From: Micromonospora sp. RHAY321
GTDB taxonomy: Bacteria > Actinomycetota > Actinomycetes > Mycobacteriales > Micromonosporaceae
Assembly (NCBI RefSeq): GCF_023896955.1
Contig: NZ_JAMHIW010000004.1
Span: 248,001-312,000, forward strand
Reading direction: 5' to 3'
DNA: 64,000 bases
Made by a program: the position numbers and the translations under genes. Under the pieces are notes generated by a model. It was not told the DNA's origin, made no database searches, and worked only from the letters and a program-made list of their open reading frames with translations. Shown piece by piece: positions 50,879-59,258 of the stretch (positions are counted from its first letter, which is position 1; every line of letters starts with the position of its first letter).

Positions 50879-52242
50879 GCGGACACCTCGCTGCGCGCAC
50901 CCGGCTCGGTCAGCTGCAACCGGACGGAGTCGGCCACGTGCCGGTCCACGGCGAGCACCTCGACCAGCGCCCGGGGCTCCGCCTCGCCGTCCTCGGCGTC
51001 GGCGCCCTCGCGCAGCAGGCTGATCTCCAGCCGGTCGCCGACCTCCGGCACCCGGCCCAGCTCCCGCATGACCAACCCGGAGAGGGTGTCGTACTCGGGT
51101 GCCTCGGGCAGCGCGATGCCGGTGCTGTCGGCGACCTCGTCGATCCGCCAGCGGGCCGGCACCACCCAGGACCCGTCGTCCTGCCGTGCGGGCGCCCGCT
51201 CCGGCGGGTCGTCCTCGTCCCGGATCGGGCCGACCAGTTCCTCGGCGATGTCCTCCAGCGTGATCACGCCGGCGAAGCCGCCGTACTCGTCGACCACGCA
51301 GGCCATCTGCCGGTGCCCGGAGCGCAGCCGGTCCAGCACCGTGGGCAGGGGCAACGTCTCCGGCACGAGCAGCGGCGGCCCGGCCACCGCGCTCACCGGG
51401 GTGGTGGCGCGCTTCTCCGGCGGTACGCCGAGCACGTCGGCGATGCCGACGATGCCGATGAGATCGTCGACGCCCTCCGCACCGCGCACGGGGAAGCGGG
51501 AGTGGCCGGTGTCCAGCAGCTCGACCACCCGGCTCACCGGCTCGTGTGCCCGTACGGTGTGCACGTCGACCCGGGGCACCATGGCCTCGCCCGCGGTCAG
51601 CTCACGGAAATCCAGACCCCGGTCGAGCAGCGTGGACATCTCGGCGTCCAGGCTGCCCTCCTCGCGGGACTCGGCGATGATCTGTTCCAGGTCGGCAGGG
51701 GTGGCGCCGCTGGGCAGTTCCTCGATCGGCTCGATGCCGATCCGGCGGAGCAGCCGCACCGACGCCCGGTCGAAGAGCCGGATCACCGGCCCGGCGACGG
51801 TCAGGTAGATCAGCGTGGACCGGCTCAGCGCCCGGGCCAGCGGCTCGGCCCGCGCGATGGCCAGGTTCTTCGGGGCCAGCTCACCGAGGACCATCTGCAC
51901 GACGGTCGCGATGACCAGGGCCAGCCCCACCGACAGCGGCAGGCTGACCGACTCGCCGACGCCGGCCACGCCGAGCAGGTCGGCGAGGCCGCCGCCGAGG
52001 TACGGCTCGGCGACGTACCCGACGAGCAGCGCGGTGACGGTGATGCCGAGTTGCGCGCCGGAGAGCACGAAGGAGAGCCGGCTGGTGACGGTCAGGGCCC
52101 GTGCGGCGGCCTGGTCGCCGTCATCGGCGAGCTGGCGTAGCCTGCCCCGGTCCACGGCGACGTAGCCGAACTCCTGTGCCACGAAGTAACCGGTGGCAGC
52201 GGTGAGCACGATGATCAGAAGGAGGCCAACGACGATCAACAC
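50875..52242 (-). CDS. CNNM/CBS/CorC_HlyC membrane protein (full-length form)
   Basis: The 455-residue protein has the CNNM domain (GYFVAQEFGYVAVDRGRLRQ; FVLSGAQLGITVTALLVGYV; VLGELAPKNLAIARAEPLAR), a CBS pair (EAMVPRVDVHTVRAHEPVSR; MACVVDEYGGFAGVITLEDI) and a C-terminal CorC_HlyC domain (EYDTLSGLVMRELGRVPEVG). It is the first gene of a two-gene operon with the short form. Probable divalent-cation homeostasis. The GTG at 52242 gives an N-terminal helix start MLIVVGLLLIIVLTAATGYF. Confidence 0.9.
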   Translation of the reverse strand: MLIVVGLLLIIVLTAATGYFVAQEFGYVAVDRGRLRQLADDGDQAAARALTVTSRLSFVLSGAQLGITVTALLVGYVAEPYLGGGLADLLGVAGVGESVSLPLSVGLALVIATVVQMVLGELAPKNLAIARAEPLARALSRSTLIYLTVAGPVIRLFDRASVRLLRRIGIEPIEELPSGATPADLEQIIAESREEGSLDAEMSTLLDRGLDFRELTAGEAMVPRVDVHTVRAHEPVSRVVELLDTGHSRFPVRGAEGVDDLIGIVGIADVLGVPPEKRATTPVSAVAGPPLLVPETLPLPTVLDRLRSGHRQMACVVDEYGGFAGVITLEDIAEELVGPIRDEDDPPERAPARQDDGSWVVPARWRIDEVADSTGIALPEAPEYDTLSGLVMRELGRVPEVGDRLEISLLREGADAEDGEAEPRALVEVLAVDRHVADSVRLQLTEPGARSEVSA

Positions 52243-52425
52243 GGGTCGCTCAGGGCTCCCGGGGTCGTCGGGGCGGGAAGATGCCGGGCACGACCCGGCT
52301 GGCTACTGCTGCCCTCCTGGGCAGACGAGTCGATCATGCCGCTATTTTATCGGCGCTGGCTGGGACTCCGCTGGGGGTGGGCCGAAGGCACCTGATCGTC
52401 CGGTTGACTCGCCACCGCCCGAACT

Positions 52426-52779
52426 TCACGCCGGCCCGCCACCCGGTTCACGTTCGGCCAGCTCGTCCGCGTCGAGCAGACTCCGGTCCATCCGGCCGGA
52501 CCGGTACGCGGCGCGACCGATCATCTGTGCGGCAACCGGTGCGGTGGCCAACTGGAAGACCGCCACCAGCAGGATCATGCCGATGTCCGTGGGGGACCGC
52601 AGCCGCAGCGCGATACCGAGCAGCAGCAGGAGCACCCCGAGGACCTGCGGCTTGGTGGCCGCGTGCATCCGGGACAGCACGTCGGGAAAGCGCAGCACGC
52701 CGATCGCGGCGGCCAGGCCGAGCAGCGCGCCGGCCACCAGGCAACCGGCGCCGAGCCAGTCCGCGATGGTCCCGATCAC
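52426..52779 (-). CDS. mrpG: Mrp Na+/H+ antiporter subunit G
   Basis: This 117-residue protein has three transmembrane segments and the MnhG/MrpG motif IGVLRFPDVLSRMHAATKPQ. Last gene of the mrp operon. The GTG start overlaps the mrpF stop by 4 bp (GTGA). Confidence 0.92.
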   Translation of the reverse strand: MIGTIADWLGAGCLVAGALLGLAAAIGVLRFPDVLSRMHAATKPQVLGVLLLLLGIALRLRSPTDIGMILLVAVFQLATAPVAAQMIGRAAYRSGRMDRSLLDADELAEREPGGGPA

Positions 52780-53039
52780 GACGGCTCCCGGACGGCGAAA
52801 CGGACCAGCGACACCGTGCCGACGAAGCCGAGCAGGGAGAGCACCACCAGCACGGGCAGCGTGGTGGCGTGCCGGTTGACCGCCGCCTCGGCGCCCACCG
52901 CGGCGACCATCGTGGCGAGCAGCATGTCCGCGGCGATCACCCGGTCCAGCAGTGACGGCCCCCGGTAGAGCCGGGTCAGGGCGAGCAGCGCGGTCACCGA
53001 CAGCAGGGCGGTGAGGACAGCGGCCAGGAACGTGGTCAC
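52776..53039 (-). CDS. mrpF: Mrp Na+/H+ antiporter subunit F
   Basis: This 87-residue protein has three transmembrane segments and the MrpF core LTRLYRGPSLLDRVIAADML. GTGA overlap with both mrpE (upstream) and mrpG (downstream). Confidence 0.92.
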   Translation of the reverse strand: MTTFLAAVLTALLSVTALLALTRLYRGPSLLDRVIAADMLLATMVAAVGAEAAVNRHATTLPVLVVLSLLGFVGTVSLVRFAVREPS

Positions 53040-53641
53040 GGTGGTGTTCCCCTCTCGGCGGGATCGGGTTGGACGCGGCGCAGCTCGGCGGCGGAGCCCA
53101 CCGCGCGGACGACCCGCCGTTCGACGTCGAGGGTGCGGACGCGGGCGAGGGTCAGATCCGCCGGCCCGCGGGTGTCCAGCACGTGCAGGTAGAGCGTCCC
53201 GGACTCCCGGTCGATCTCCAGGATCAGCGTGCCGGGCACCAGCGAGACCGCCTCGGCGGTGAGTGCCAGGTTCAGGTCGGTGGGCACCCGTAGCCGCACC
53301 GCGATGATCGCCCCGCGTGGCCGGCAGCCGGGCTGTACGGCGATCCGGGCGACGTGCAGGCTCGCGGTGACCAGCTCGACGGCGAAGCTGCCGGCGAACA
53401 CCAGCAGCGCCCAGGGGCGCAGCCGGCCGCCGAAGGTGACCGCCGGCAACGGGAAGAACACCAGCACCGCACCGCCCACCAGCAGGCCGCCGACCAGGTT
53501 CGCCCAGTTGATCTCGCCCCAGAGCAGGTTCCAGACCACCACCAGCCAGCCGAGTGCCAGCGCCTGGTCCCGCCAGCGCCCGAACCGGCGGCGCGGGGGC
53601 GGCTCGGCGACCGCCGGAGCCGTGCCACGCGACCCGGTCAC
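53036..53641 (-). CDS. mrpE: Mrp Na+/H+ antiporter subunit E
   Basis: This 201-residue protein has two to three N-terminal hydrophobic segments (LALGWLVVVWNLLWGEINWA; NLVGGLLVGGAVLVFF) and a soluble C-terminal domain with the MrpE block TAEAVSLVPGTLILEIDRES. It is preceded by a short Pro/Arg-rich N-terminus. The GTG at 53641 overlaps the mrpD stop (GTGA). Confidence 0.9.
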   Translation of the reverse strand: MTGSRGTAPAVAEPPPRRRFGRWRDQALALGWLVVVWNLLWGEINWANLVGGLLVGGAVLVFFPLPAVTFGGRLRPWALLVFAGSFAVELVTASLHVARIAVQPGCRPRGAIIAVRLRVPTDLNLALTAEAVSLVPGTLILEIDRESGTLYLHVLDTRGPADLTLARVRTLDVERRVVRAVGSAAELRRVQPDPAERGTPP

Positions 53642-55143
53642 GGTGGGCCACCCGGCAGCACGGCCCGCACGTACGGCGTACGCGAGAGCAGGTCGGCGGC
53701 CGCGTCGGCGGTGACGTTGAAGATCGGGCCGGCCAGCACGGTCAGCGCCACCCCGAACGCGACCAGGCCCACGGTGGCACCGACCATCAGCGCGGGCAGC
53801 CGGACGGCCGGCTCGGCGGTGGCCAGCCGGGGCGACCGCCAGAAGGCGATGTTCCACACCCGCGACGCCACGTAGAGGGTGAGCAGGCTGGTCAGCGCGC
53901 CGGCCGCGACGAGCGCCCAGGGCAGCGGACCGCCGGCCGCCGCGCCGGCCTGGAGCAGGCCGAGCTTGCCGAGGAACCCGGAGAACGGCGGCACCCCGGC
54001 GAGGTTCATCGCCGGGACGAAGAACAGCACGCCGAGCAGCGGCGCCACCCGGGCCAGCCCGCCGAGGCGTCGCAGGTCGGTGCTGCCGGCCCGCTCCTCG
54101 ACCAGCCCGGCGACCAGGAACAGCGTGGTCTGGATGGTGATGTGGTGCACCACGTAGAAGATCGCGCCGGAAAGCCCGGCGGCGGTGCTCAGCGCCACCC
54201 CGAAGATCATGTAACCGATGTGGCTGACCAGGGTGAACGAGAAGAGCCGCTTCATGTCCGACTGGGCCACCGCACCGAGGATGCCGACGATCATGGTCAG
54301 CCCGGCGACGACCATGAGCAGCCCGTCCACCCGGCCGCCCGGGAAGAGCAGCGTCTCCGTACGGATGATCGCGTAGACGCCCACCTTCGTGAGCAACCCC
54401 GCGAACACCGCCGTGACCGGGGCCGGCGCGGTCGGGTAGCTGTCCGGCAGCCAGGCCGACAGCGGGAAGACCGCCGCCTTGATCGCGAAGGCGAGCAGCA
54501 GCATCAGCTCCAGGGTCAGCCGTACGCCGTCCGGCAGGTCGTCGAGGCGCTGGGCGAGCTGGGCCAGGTTGAGCGTGCCGGTGGCCGCGTACACCAGACC
54601 CACCGCGGCCAGGAAGATCATCGAGGACAGGATGCTGACCACCACGTACGTCGAGCCGGTCCGGATCCGGGTCTCGGTGCCGCCCAGGGTGATCAGCACG
54701 AAGCTGGCCGCCAGCAGGATCTCGAAGCCGACGAAGAGGTTGAACAGGTCACCGGCGAGGAACGCGTTGGTGACGCCGGCGGTGAGCACCAGGTACGTCG
54801 GGTGGAAGATGACCACCGGCGTCGTCTCGCCGGTCTCGCTGCGGCCCTGACCGATCGAGTACAGCAGCACGCAGAGGGTGACCGCCGAGGAGACCACCAG
54901 CATCAGCGCGGCGAGCTGGTCGGCGATCAGGACGATGCCGACCGGCGCCGGCCAGGCACCGACCGCCAGCACCACCGGCCCGTGCCGGTACGCCTGCACC
55001 AGCAGCAGCACCGCCACGGCGAGGGTGCTGCCGAGGCAGAGCACGCTGACCGCACGCTGGAGCCGGGGCCGGGTGGCCAGCAGCAGGGTCAGTGCCGCGC
55101 CGAGCAGCGGCACCACCACCGGCAGCGGCAGCAGCCGGCTCAT
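53638..55143 (-). CDS. mrpD: Mrp Na+/H+ antiporter subunit D
   Basis: This 501-residue protein resembles complex I NuoN/NuoL proton channels with about 14 helices. It contains FLAGDLFNLFVGFEILLAAS, the proton-path LAFAIKAAVFPLSAWLPDSY with the buried Lys, and GILGAVAQSDMKRLFSFTLV. Subunits A and D form the ion-translocating pathways of the Mrp complex. It lies 25 bp downstream of mrpC. Confidence 0.94.
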   Translation of the reverse strand: MSRLLPLPVVVPLLGAALTLLLATRPRLQRAVSVLCLGSTLAVAVLLLVQAYRHGPVVLAVGAWPAPVGIVLIADQLAALMLVVSSAVTLCVLLYSIGQGRSETGETTPVVIFHPTYLVLTAGVTNAFLAGDLFNLFVGFEILLAASFVLITLGGTETRIRTGSTYVVVSILSSMIFLAAVGLVYAATGTLNLAQLAQRLDDLPDGVRLTLELMLLLAFAIKAAVFPLSAWLPDSYPTAPAPVTAVFAGLLTKVGVYAIIRTETLLFPGGRVDGLLMVVAGLTMIVGILGAVAQSDMKRLFSFTLVSHIGYMIFGVALSTAAGLSGAIFYVVHHITIQTTLFLVAGLVEERAGSTDLRRLGGLARVAPLLGVLFFVPAMNLAGVPPFSGFLGKLGLLQAGAAAGGPLPWALVAAGALTSLLTLYVASRVWNIAFWRSPRLATAEPAVRLPALMVGATVGLVAFGVALTVLAGPIFNVTADAAADLLSRTPYVRAVLPGGPP

Positions 55144-55168
55144 CGCGTCGCCCGCGACGACCCGCTCA

Positions 55169-55648
55169 TCACGCCTCCTCCCCGCGCCGCAACCGACGCC
55201 GGGCGGGCTCGGGGTCGACCTGCTCCGGATCGCCGTTCGGGCCCTCTCCGCCGACGTCGACGGCGTCCACCTCGTTGCGCACCGCCTGGCGGACGATCTG
55301 CCGGTCCTCCGGGTCGTCGGGCACCTCGTCGTCGCCGGTGAGATACCAGCTGCGGTACGCCACGGCCAGCAGGAACGCGGTGAACCCGAAGGTGATGACG
55401 ATGGCGGTCAGCACCATGGCCTGCGACAGCGGATCACTCATCCGGTCCACCGGGCCGGTGCCGACGATCGGCGCCCCACCCGACCGGCCGCCCAGCAGGA
55501 TCAGCAGGTTGACCCCGTTGCCGAGCAGGATCACGCCGAGCAGGATCCGGGTCAGGCTGCGTTCCAGCAGCAGGACCACCCCGCAGCCGACCAGCACCGC
55601 GACGGCGAGCACCAGCACCAGAGTCGGCCCCGCGCCGCCGCTGGTCAC
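55169..55648 (-). CDS. mrpC: Mrp Na+/H+ antiporter subunit C
   Basis: This 159-residue NuoK-like protein has three transmembrane segments and the core LLERSLTRILLGVILLGNGV and SDPLSQAMVLTAIVITFGFT. It carries a longer-than-usual acidic C-terminal tail of about 45 residues (DDEVPDDPEDRQIVRQAVRN). Confidence 0.92.
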   Translation of the reverse strand: MTSGGAGPTLVLVLAVAVLVGCGVVLLLERSLTRILLGVILLGNGVNLLILLGGRSGGAPIVGTGPVDRMSDPLSQAMVLTAIVITFGFTAFLLAVAYRSWYLTGDDEVPDDPEDRQIVRQAVRNEVDAVDVGGEGPNGDPEQVDPEPARRRLRRGEEA

Positions 55649-55703
55649 GGTTCCACCTCTGTTCGCGACTGCGGGGCTCGCAGAACCGGCTCACTCCTCG
55701 CGC

Positions 55704-58538
55704 TCACGGCCGGTCCCCCTTGTCGACGGCGAGTCCGCCGATGGCGGTGCCGCTCGCCTCGATGTGCCGGTCCACCTCGGCTCCCAGACTGCGCAGGATG
55801 TCCAGCACCAGCCCGATCACGACCAGGTAGACGCCGATGTCGAAGAAGAGCGAGGTGACCAGGTGGGCGTCGCCGACCAGGGGTAGGGACCGGTCGAGCT
55901 TGGCGCTCTCCAGCACCGAGCCGCCGAGCAGCAGCGCCACCACGCCGGTGCCCACCGACACGGCCAGCCCGGCGCCGAGGATCGGACCGGCGCCGACCGG
56001 AGCCGCCTCGGTCAGCTCGTACCGGCCGCCGGCCAGGTAGCGGACCACCAGGGCGAGACCCGCCACCAGCCCGCCGGCGAAGCCGCCGCCCGGCGCGTTG
56101 TGCCCGGCGAAGAGCAGGAACAGCGAGAACAGCACCACGGTGTGGAAGATGAGCCGGATGACCACCTCCAGCACGATCGAGCGGCGTTCCTCGTAGAGGG
56201 TCGGCCCGCCGCGCAGCCAGACCGGCCGGTCCGTGCGGTTGACCCGGCTGTCCGACTCCGGTCGGCGCGGCCGCGGGCCGGTCCGGGAGCGCTCGAAGAT
56301 CAGACTGGCCACCCCGGTCGCGGCCACCACCAGCACCGACAGCTCCCCCATGGTGTCCCACGCCCGGATGTCGACCAGGGTCACGTTGACCACGTTGCGG
56401 CCGTACCCCTGGGCCACCGACAGGTCCGGAAAGGCGGTGGAGATGTCCGGTGCCCGGCGGGCGCCGGCCGCGACGAGGGCGAGCCCGGCGGCCACCACGC
56501 CCACCGCCACCCCGATCGCCCGGCGGGCCCACCGGCTGCGCCGCAGCGGGCGGGCCGAGAACCGGTCCGGCAGGCGGCGCAGCACCAGCACGAAGACCGC
56601 GATGGTCGCGGTCTCCACCAGGAACTGCGTGAGCGCGAGGTCGGGCGCTCCGTGCAGCACGAACAGCATGGCGGTGCCGTAGCCGGTCATCCCCACCAGC
56701 AGCATCGCCGTCAACCGGCGGCGGGCGCCGACCGCCAGGACCGCCGCCACCGCGATCACCACCACGACCACCGGTTGCAGCGGGGTGTCCCACAGCGGAA
56801 TCCGGGCCCGCCACGGGCCGGCGGCGAGCATCGCCCCACCGGGCAGCAGCACCAGCGTGACCAGGATGATGCCCAGATACTGCGGCAGGGCGCCACGCTG
56901 GGTCGCACCGGTCACCTCGATGGCCAGCCGGTCGAACCGGCCCACGATCCACTCGTACCCCTGGTTGCCGGTGACCGGTGAGCGGAGCCGGGCCAGCGCC
57001 GGGGCGAGCGGCCCGCGCAGAGCGAAGAGCAGGCCGCCGCCGGCGAGCGCCAGCACGGACAGGCCGAGCGCCGGGGTCGGCCCGGACCAGAGCGCCAGGT
57101 GCGCGTGGACCCCGCCGAGCAGTTCGGCGTACGGGCGCAGCAGGCCCTCCAGCTGGCCGGCGGCCGGGCCGGCGAGCAACCCGACACCGGCCAGCACGGC
57201 CGGGGGGATCAGCAGCGACCGGGCGATCCGACCCGCCTGGACCGGCTCCACGCCCGGCCGGTCGGCGAACGCGCCCCAGAGGAAGCGGAGGCTGTACGCG
57301 ACGGTAAGCACCGTCCCGGCAACCAGACCGGCGAGGACCACCGGCCGGTCGGTGAACGCGGCGAACACGGCCTCCTTGGCCACGAACCCGACCAGCGGCG
57401 GCACGCCGGCCATCGACGCCGCGGCCAGCACCGCGACCACGAACAGCGGCCGGGACCAGTGCCTCAGCCCGGACAGCTCGCGCAGGTCGCGGGTGCCGGC
57501 GCCGTGGTCGATGACGCCGACGACCAGGAACAGCGCCGCCTTGAACAGCGCGTGCGCCAGCAGCATCGCGGTGCCGGCCAGGGCCGCGTCCGGGGTGCCC
57601 GAGCCGGTCACCGTGACCAGCAGACCGAGCTGGCTGACCGTTCCGTACGCCAGCAGCATCTTCAGGTCGGTCTGCCGCAGCGCGGCCCAGCCCCCGAGCA
57701 GCATGGTGGCCACGCCGGCGACCTGCACCACGGGCCGCCACGGGCCGACCGTGGCGAGCGCCGGCGCGAGCAGCCCGACCAGGTAGACGCCGGCCTTGAC
57801 CATGGCGGCGGCGTGCAGGTACGCGCTGACCGGGGTGGGTGCGGCCATCGCGACCGGCAGCCAGGAGCTGAACGGCAGCACCGCCGACTTGGACAGGGCG
57901 CCGGCCAGGATGAGCAGCACCGCGGTGATCAGGTACCCGCCGCCGGGCAGCGGCCGCGCCGAGATCTCCGACCAGCGGTAGCTGCCGGCGTGCTCGCCCA
58001 GCATGATGAACCCGACCAGCATGGCCAGCCCGCCCAGCGTGGTGACGGTCAGCGCCTGCGCGGCCGCCCACCGGCTGGAGCGCCTCTCGGTGCTGTGCCC
58101 GATCAGCAGGTAGGAGAAGATTGTGGTCAGCTCCCAGCCGACGTAGAGCAGCAGCAGGTCGTCGGCGAGGACCAGCACGAGCATCGCGCCGGCGAAGGCG
58201 ACCAGGACCGCGGCCAACCGTGCCAGCCCGGTCGAGTCGTGGGCGAAGTAGCGGGCGCTGTAGACCAGCACGAGTGCGCCGACGCCTCCGATCAGCAGGG
58301 TCATCAGCCAGGACAGCGTGGTGAGCCGCAGGGCGATGTCGAGGCCCAGCTGCCCGATCCACGGGTACGTCTCGACCACCGCCCCGCCGTGGCCGACGGC
58401 CGGGGTGCGGACGACCGCCCAGCAGAACGCGGCGGCCGGGGCCAGCGCCAGCGGGTAGCACGCGCGCGGCCCCCACCGCCGGACGAGCAGCGGCGCGGAG
58501 AGTGCCGCCACGACGTGGAGGATGAGCAGTACCAGCAC
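55704..58538 (-). CDS. mrpA: Fused Mrp antiporter subunits A and B
   Basis: This 944-residue protein is NuoL-like MrpA (residues 1 to ~770; VLADDLLLLYVGWELTTIFS; LTPVSAYLHAAAMVKAGVYL-type region; HALFKAALFLVVGVIDHGAG). It is fused to MrpB at the C-terminus (~790-944; IFHTVVLFSLFLLFAGHNAP; GGGFAGGLVAGLALVVRYLA; LVTSLFFDIGVYLVVIGLVL). No separate mrpB gene exists, so the operon is a complete group-2-like set: AB-C-D-E-F-G. The complex exchanges cytoplasmic Na+ (or K+) for H+ and supports pH and salt tolerance. Start GTG at 58538. Confidence 0.93.
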   Translation of the reverse strand: MLVLLILHVVAALSAPLLVRRWGPRACYPLALAPAAAFCWAVVRTPAVGHGGAVVETYPWIGQLGLDIALRLTTLSWLMTLLIGGVGALVLVYSARYFAHDSTGLARLAAVLVAFAGAMLVLVLADDLLLLYVGWELTTIFSYLLIGHSTERRSSRWAAAQALTVTTLGGLAMLVGFIMLGEHAGSYRWSEISARPLPGGGYLITAVLLILAGALSKSAVLPFSSWLPVAMAAPTPVSAYLHAAAMVKAGVYLVGLLAPALATVGPWRPVVQVAGVATMLLGGWAALRQTDLKMLLAYGTVSQLGLLVTVTGSGTPDAALAGTAMLLAHALFKAALFLVVGVIDHGAGTRDLRELSGLRHWSRPLFVVAVLAAASMAGVPPLVGFVAKEAVFAAFTDRPVVLAGLVAGTVLTVAYSLRFLWGAFADRPGVEPVQAGRIARSLLIPPAVLAGVGLLAGPAAGQLEGLLRPYAELLGGVHAHLALWSGPTPALGLSVLALAGGGLLFALRGPLAPALARLRSPVTGNQGYEWIVGRFDRLAIEVTGATQRGALPQYLGIILVTLVLLPGGAMLAAGPWRARIPLWDTPLQPVVVVVIAVAAVLAVGARRRLTAMLLVGMTGYGTAMLFVLHGAPDLALTQFLVETATIAVFVLVLRRLPDRFSARPLRRSRWARRAIGVAVGVVAAGLALVAAGARRAPDISTAFPDLSVAQGYGRNVVNVTLVDIRAWDTMGELSVLVVAATGVASLIFERSRTGPRPRRPESDSRVNRTDRPVWLRGGPTLYEERRSIVLEVVIRLIFHTVVLFSLFLLFAGHNAPGGGFAGGLVAGLALVVRYLAGGRYELTEAAPVGAGPILGAGLAVSVGTGVVALLLGGSVLESAKLDRSLPLVGDAHLVTSLFFDIGVYLVVIGLVLDILRSLGAEVDRHIEASGTAIGGLAVDKGDRP

Positions 58539-58693
58539 CCGCGCTCCCGATCGAGGTGGCCGACGCCCGTACAGCGGTGGCGCCTAGCAGCGATCAGACG
58601 CCAGTTCGTCGCGCGCCGGGCCGTTTTGCCGGAATTCGGCCACCGGGGGGCGTCGGTCGGTCGAGACGCCGGCGGCGGGCCAGGTGCGGGCCG

Positions 58694-59080
58694 TCAGCGC
58701 AGCAGGGCGTCCCCGACGGGCACCGCGTCGTCGCCGGCGGGGCGACCCCGGGCCAGCTCGGCGAGCAGGTCGACGCGACCGAGCTGACGCGCGACCTTGT
58801 CGACCACCCGTTCCGCGGCGGCCAGCGACCGCACCGAGAGCAGCCGGCCACGGCTCTCGCGACGCAGCACGAAGTAGTGGACGGCGACGCGGACCTGACC
58901 CCGGTCGGCGGCACTGGCCTGGGCGGTCGAGACGACCAGTTCGCGGAGGCAGCGGGCGAGGCGTTCGGCGAGCTCCAGCTCGGGGCCGTGCAGGCCGCCG
59001 CGGAGTGTGGCGAGATGACTGTCGACCTTGCGGATCAGCACATCGGTGCCGGGTTCGACGTTGCGCTGCTCGCCGGTCAT
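58694..59080 (-). CDS. Unknown 128-residue cytoplasmic protein
   Basis: The protein starts MTGEQRNVEPGTDVLIRKVD and has a helical middle (GPELELAERLARCLRELVVS) with later RVAVHYFVLRRESRGRLLSV. No signal peptide, membrane helix or known motif is visible. Codon use matches neighbours and the ATG at 59080 follows GGAGGGGTCGG. It lies between mrpA and lhr and is divergent from lhr across an AT-rich interval. Confidence 0.7.
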   Translation of the reverse strand: MTGEQRNVEPGTDVLIRKVDSHLATLRGGLHGPELELAERLARCLRELVVSTAQASAADRGQVRVAVHYFVLRRESRGRLLSVRSLAAAERVVDKVARQLGRVDLLAELARGRPAGDDAVPVGDALLR

Positions 59081-59258
59081 CCGACCCCTCCACCCCGGTT
59101 CGCGTTGCGAGTGAAGTTACTTTATGTTGCTCCTCACAAGCAAGCAGTTAAGTGAGACTTAACGCATTAAGCGCGCATCCGGTTCATTTCCCTTTCACTC
59201 GGACACATTCCGTCGTGGGTCGTTCGTGGTTGTCGTACCAGCGGGGCACGATGGACCG
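59081..59258. promoter_or_regulatory. AT-rich divergent interval with dyad GTTAAG-N5-CTTAAC
   Basis: The interval between the unknown gene and lhr is less GC-rich than its surroundings around 59113-59175. It contains a perfect dyad (59147-59152 and 59158-59163) and further TTAAG/TTAC-like copies (GAAGTTACTTTATG; GCATTAAGC). It is likely a shared promoter/operator region. Confidence 0.55.
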
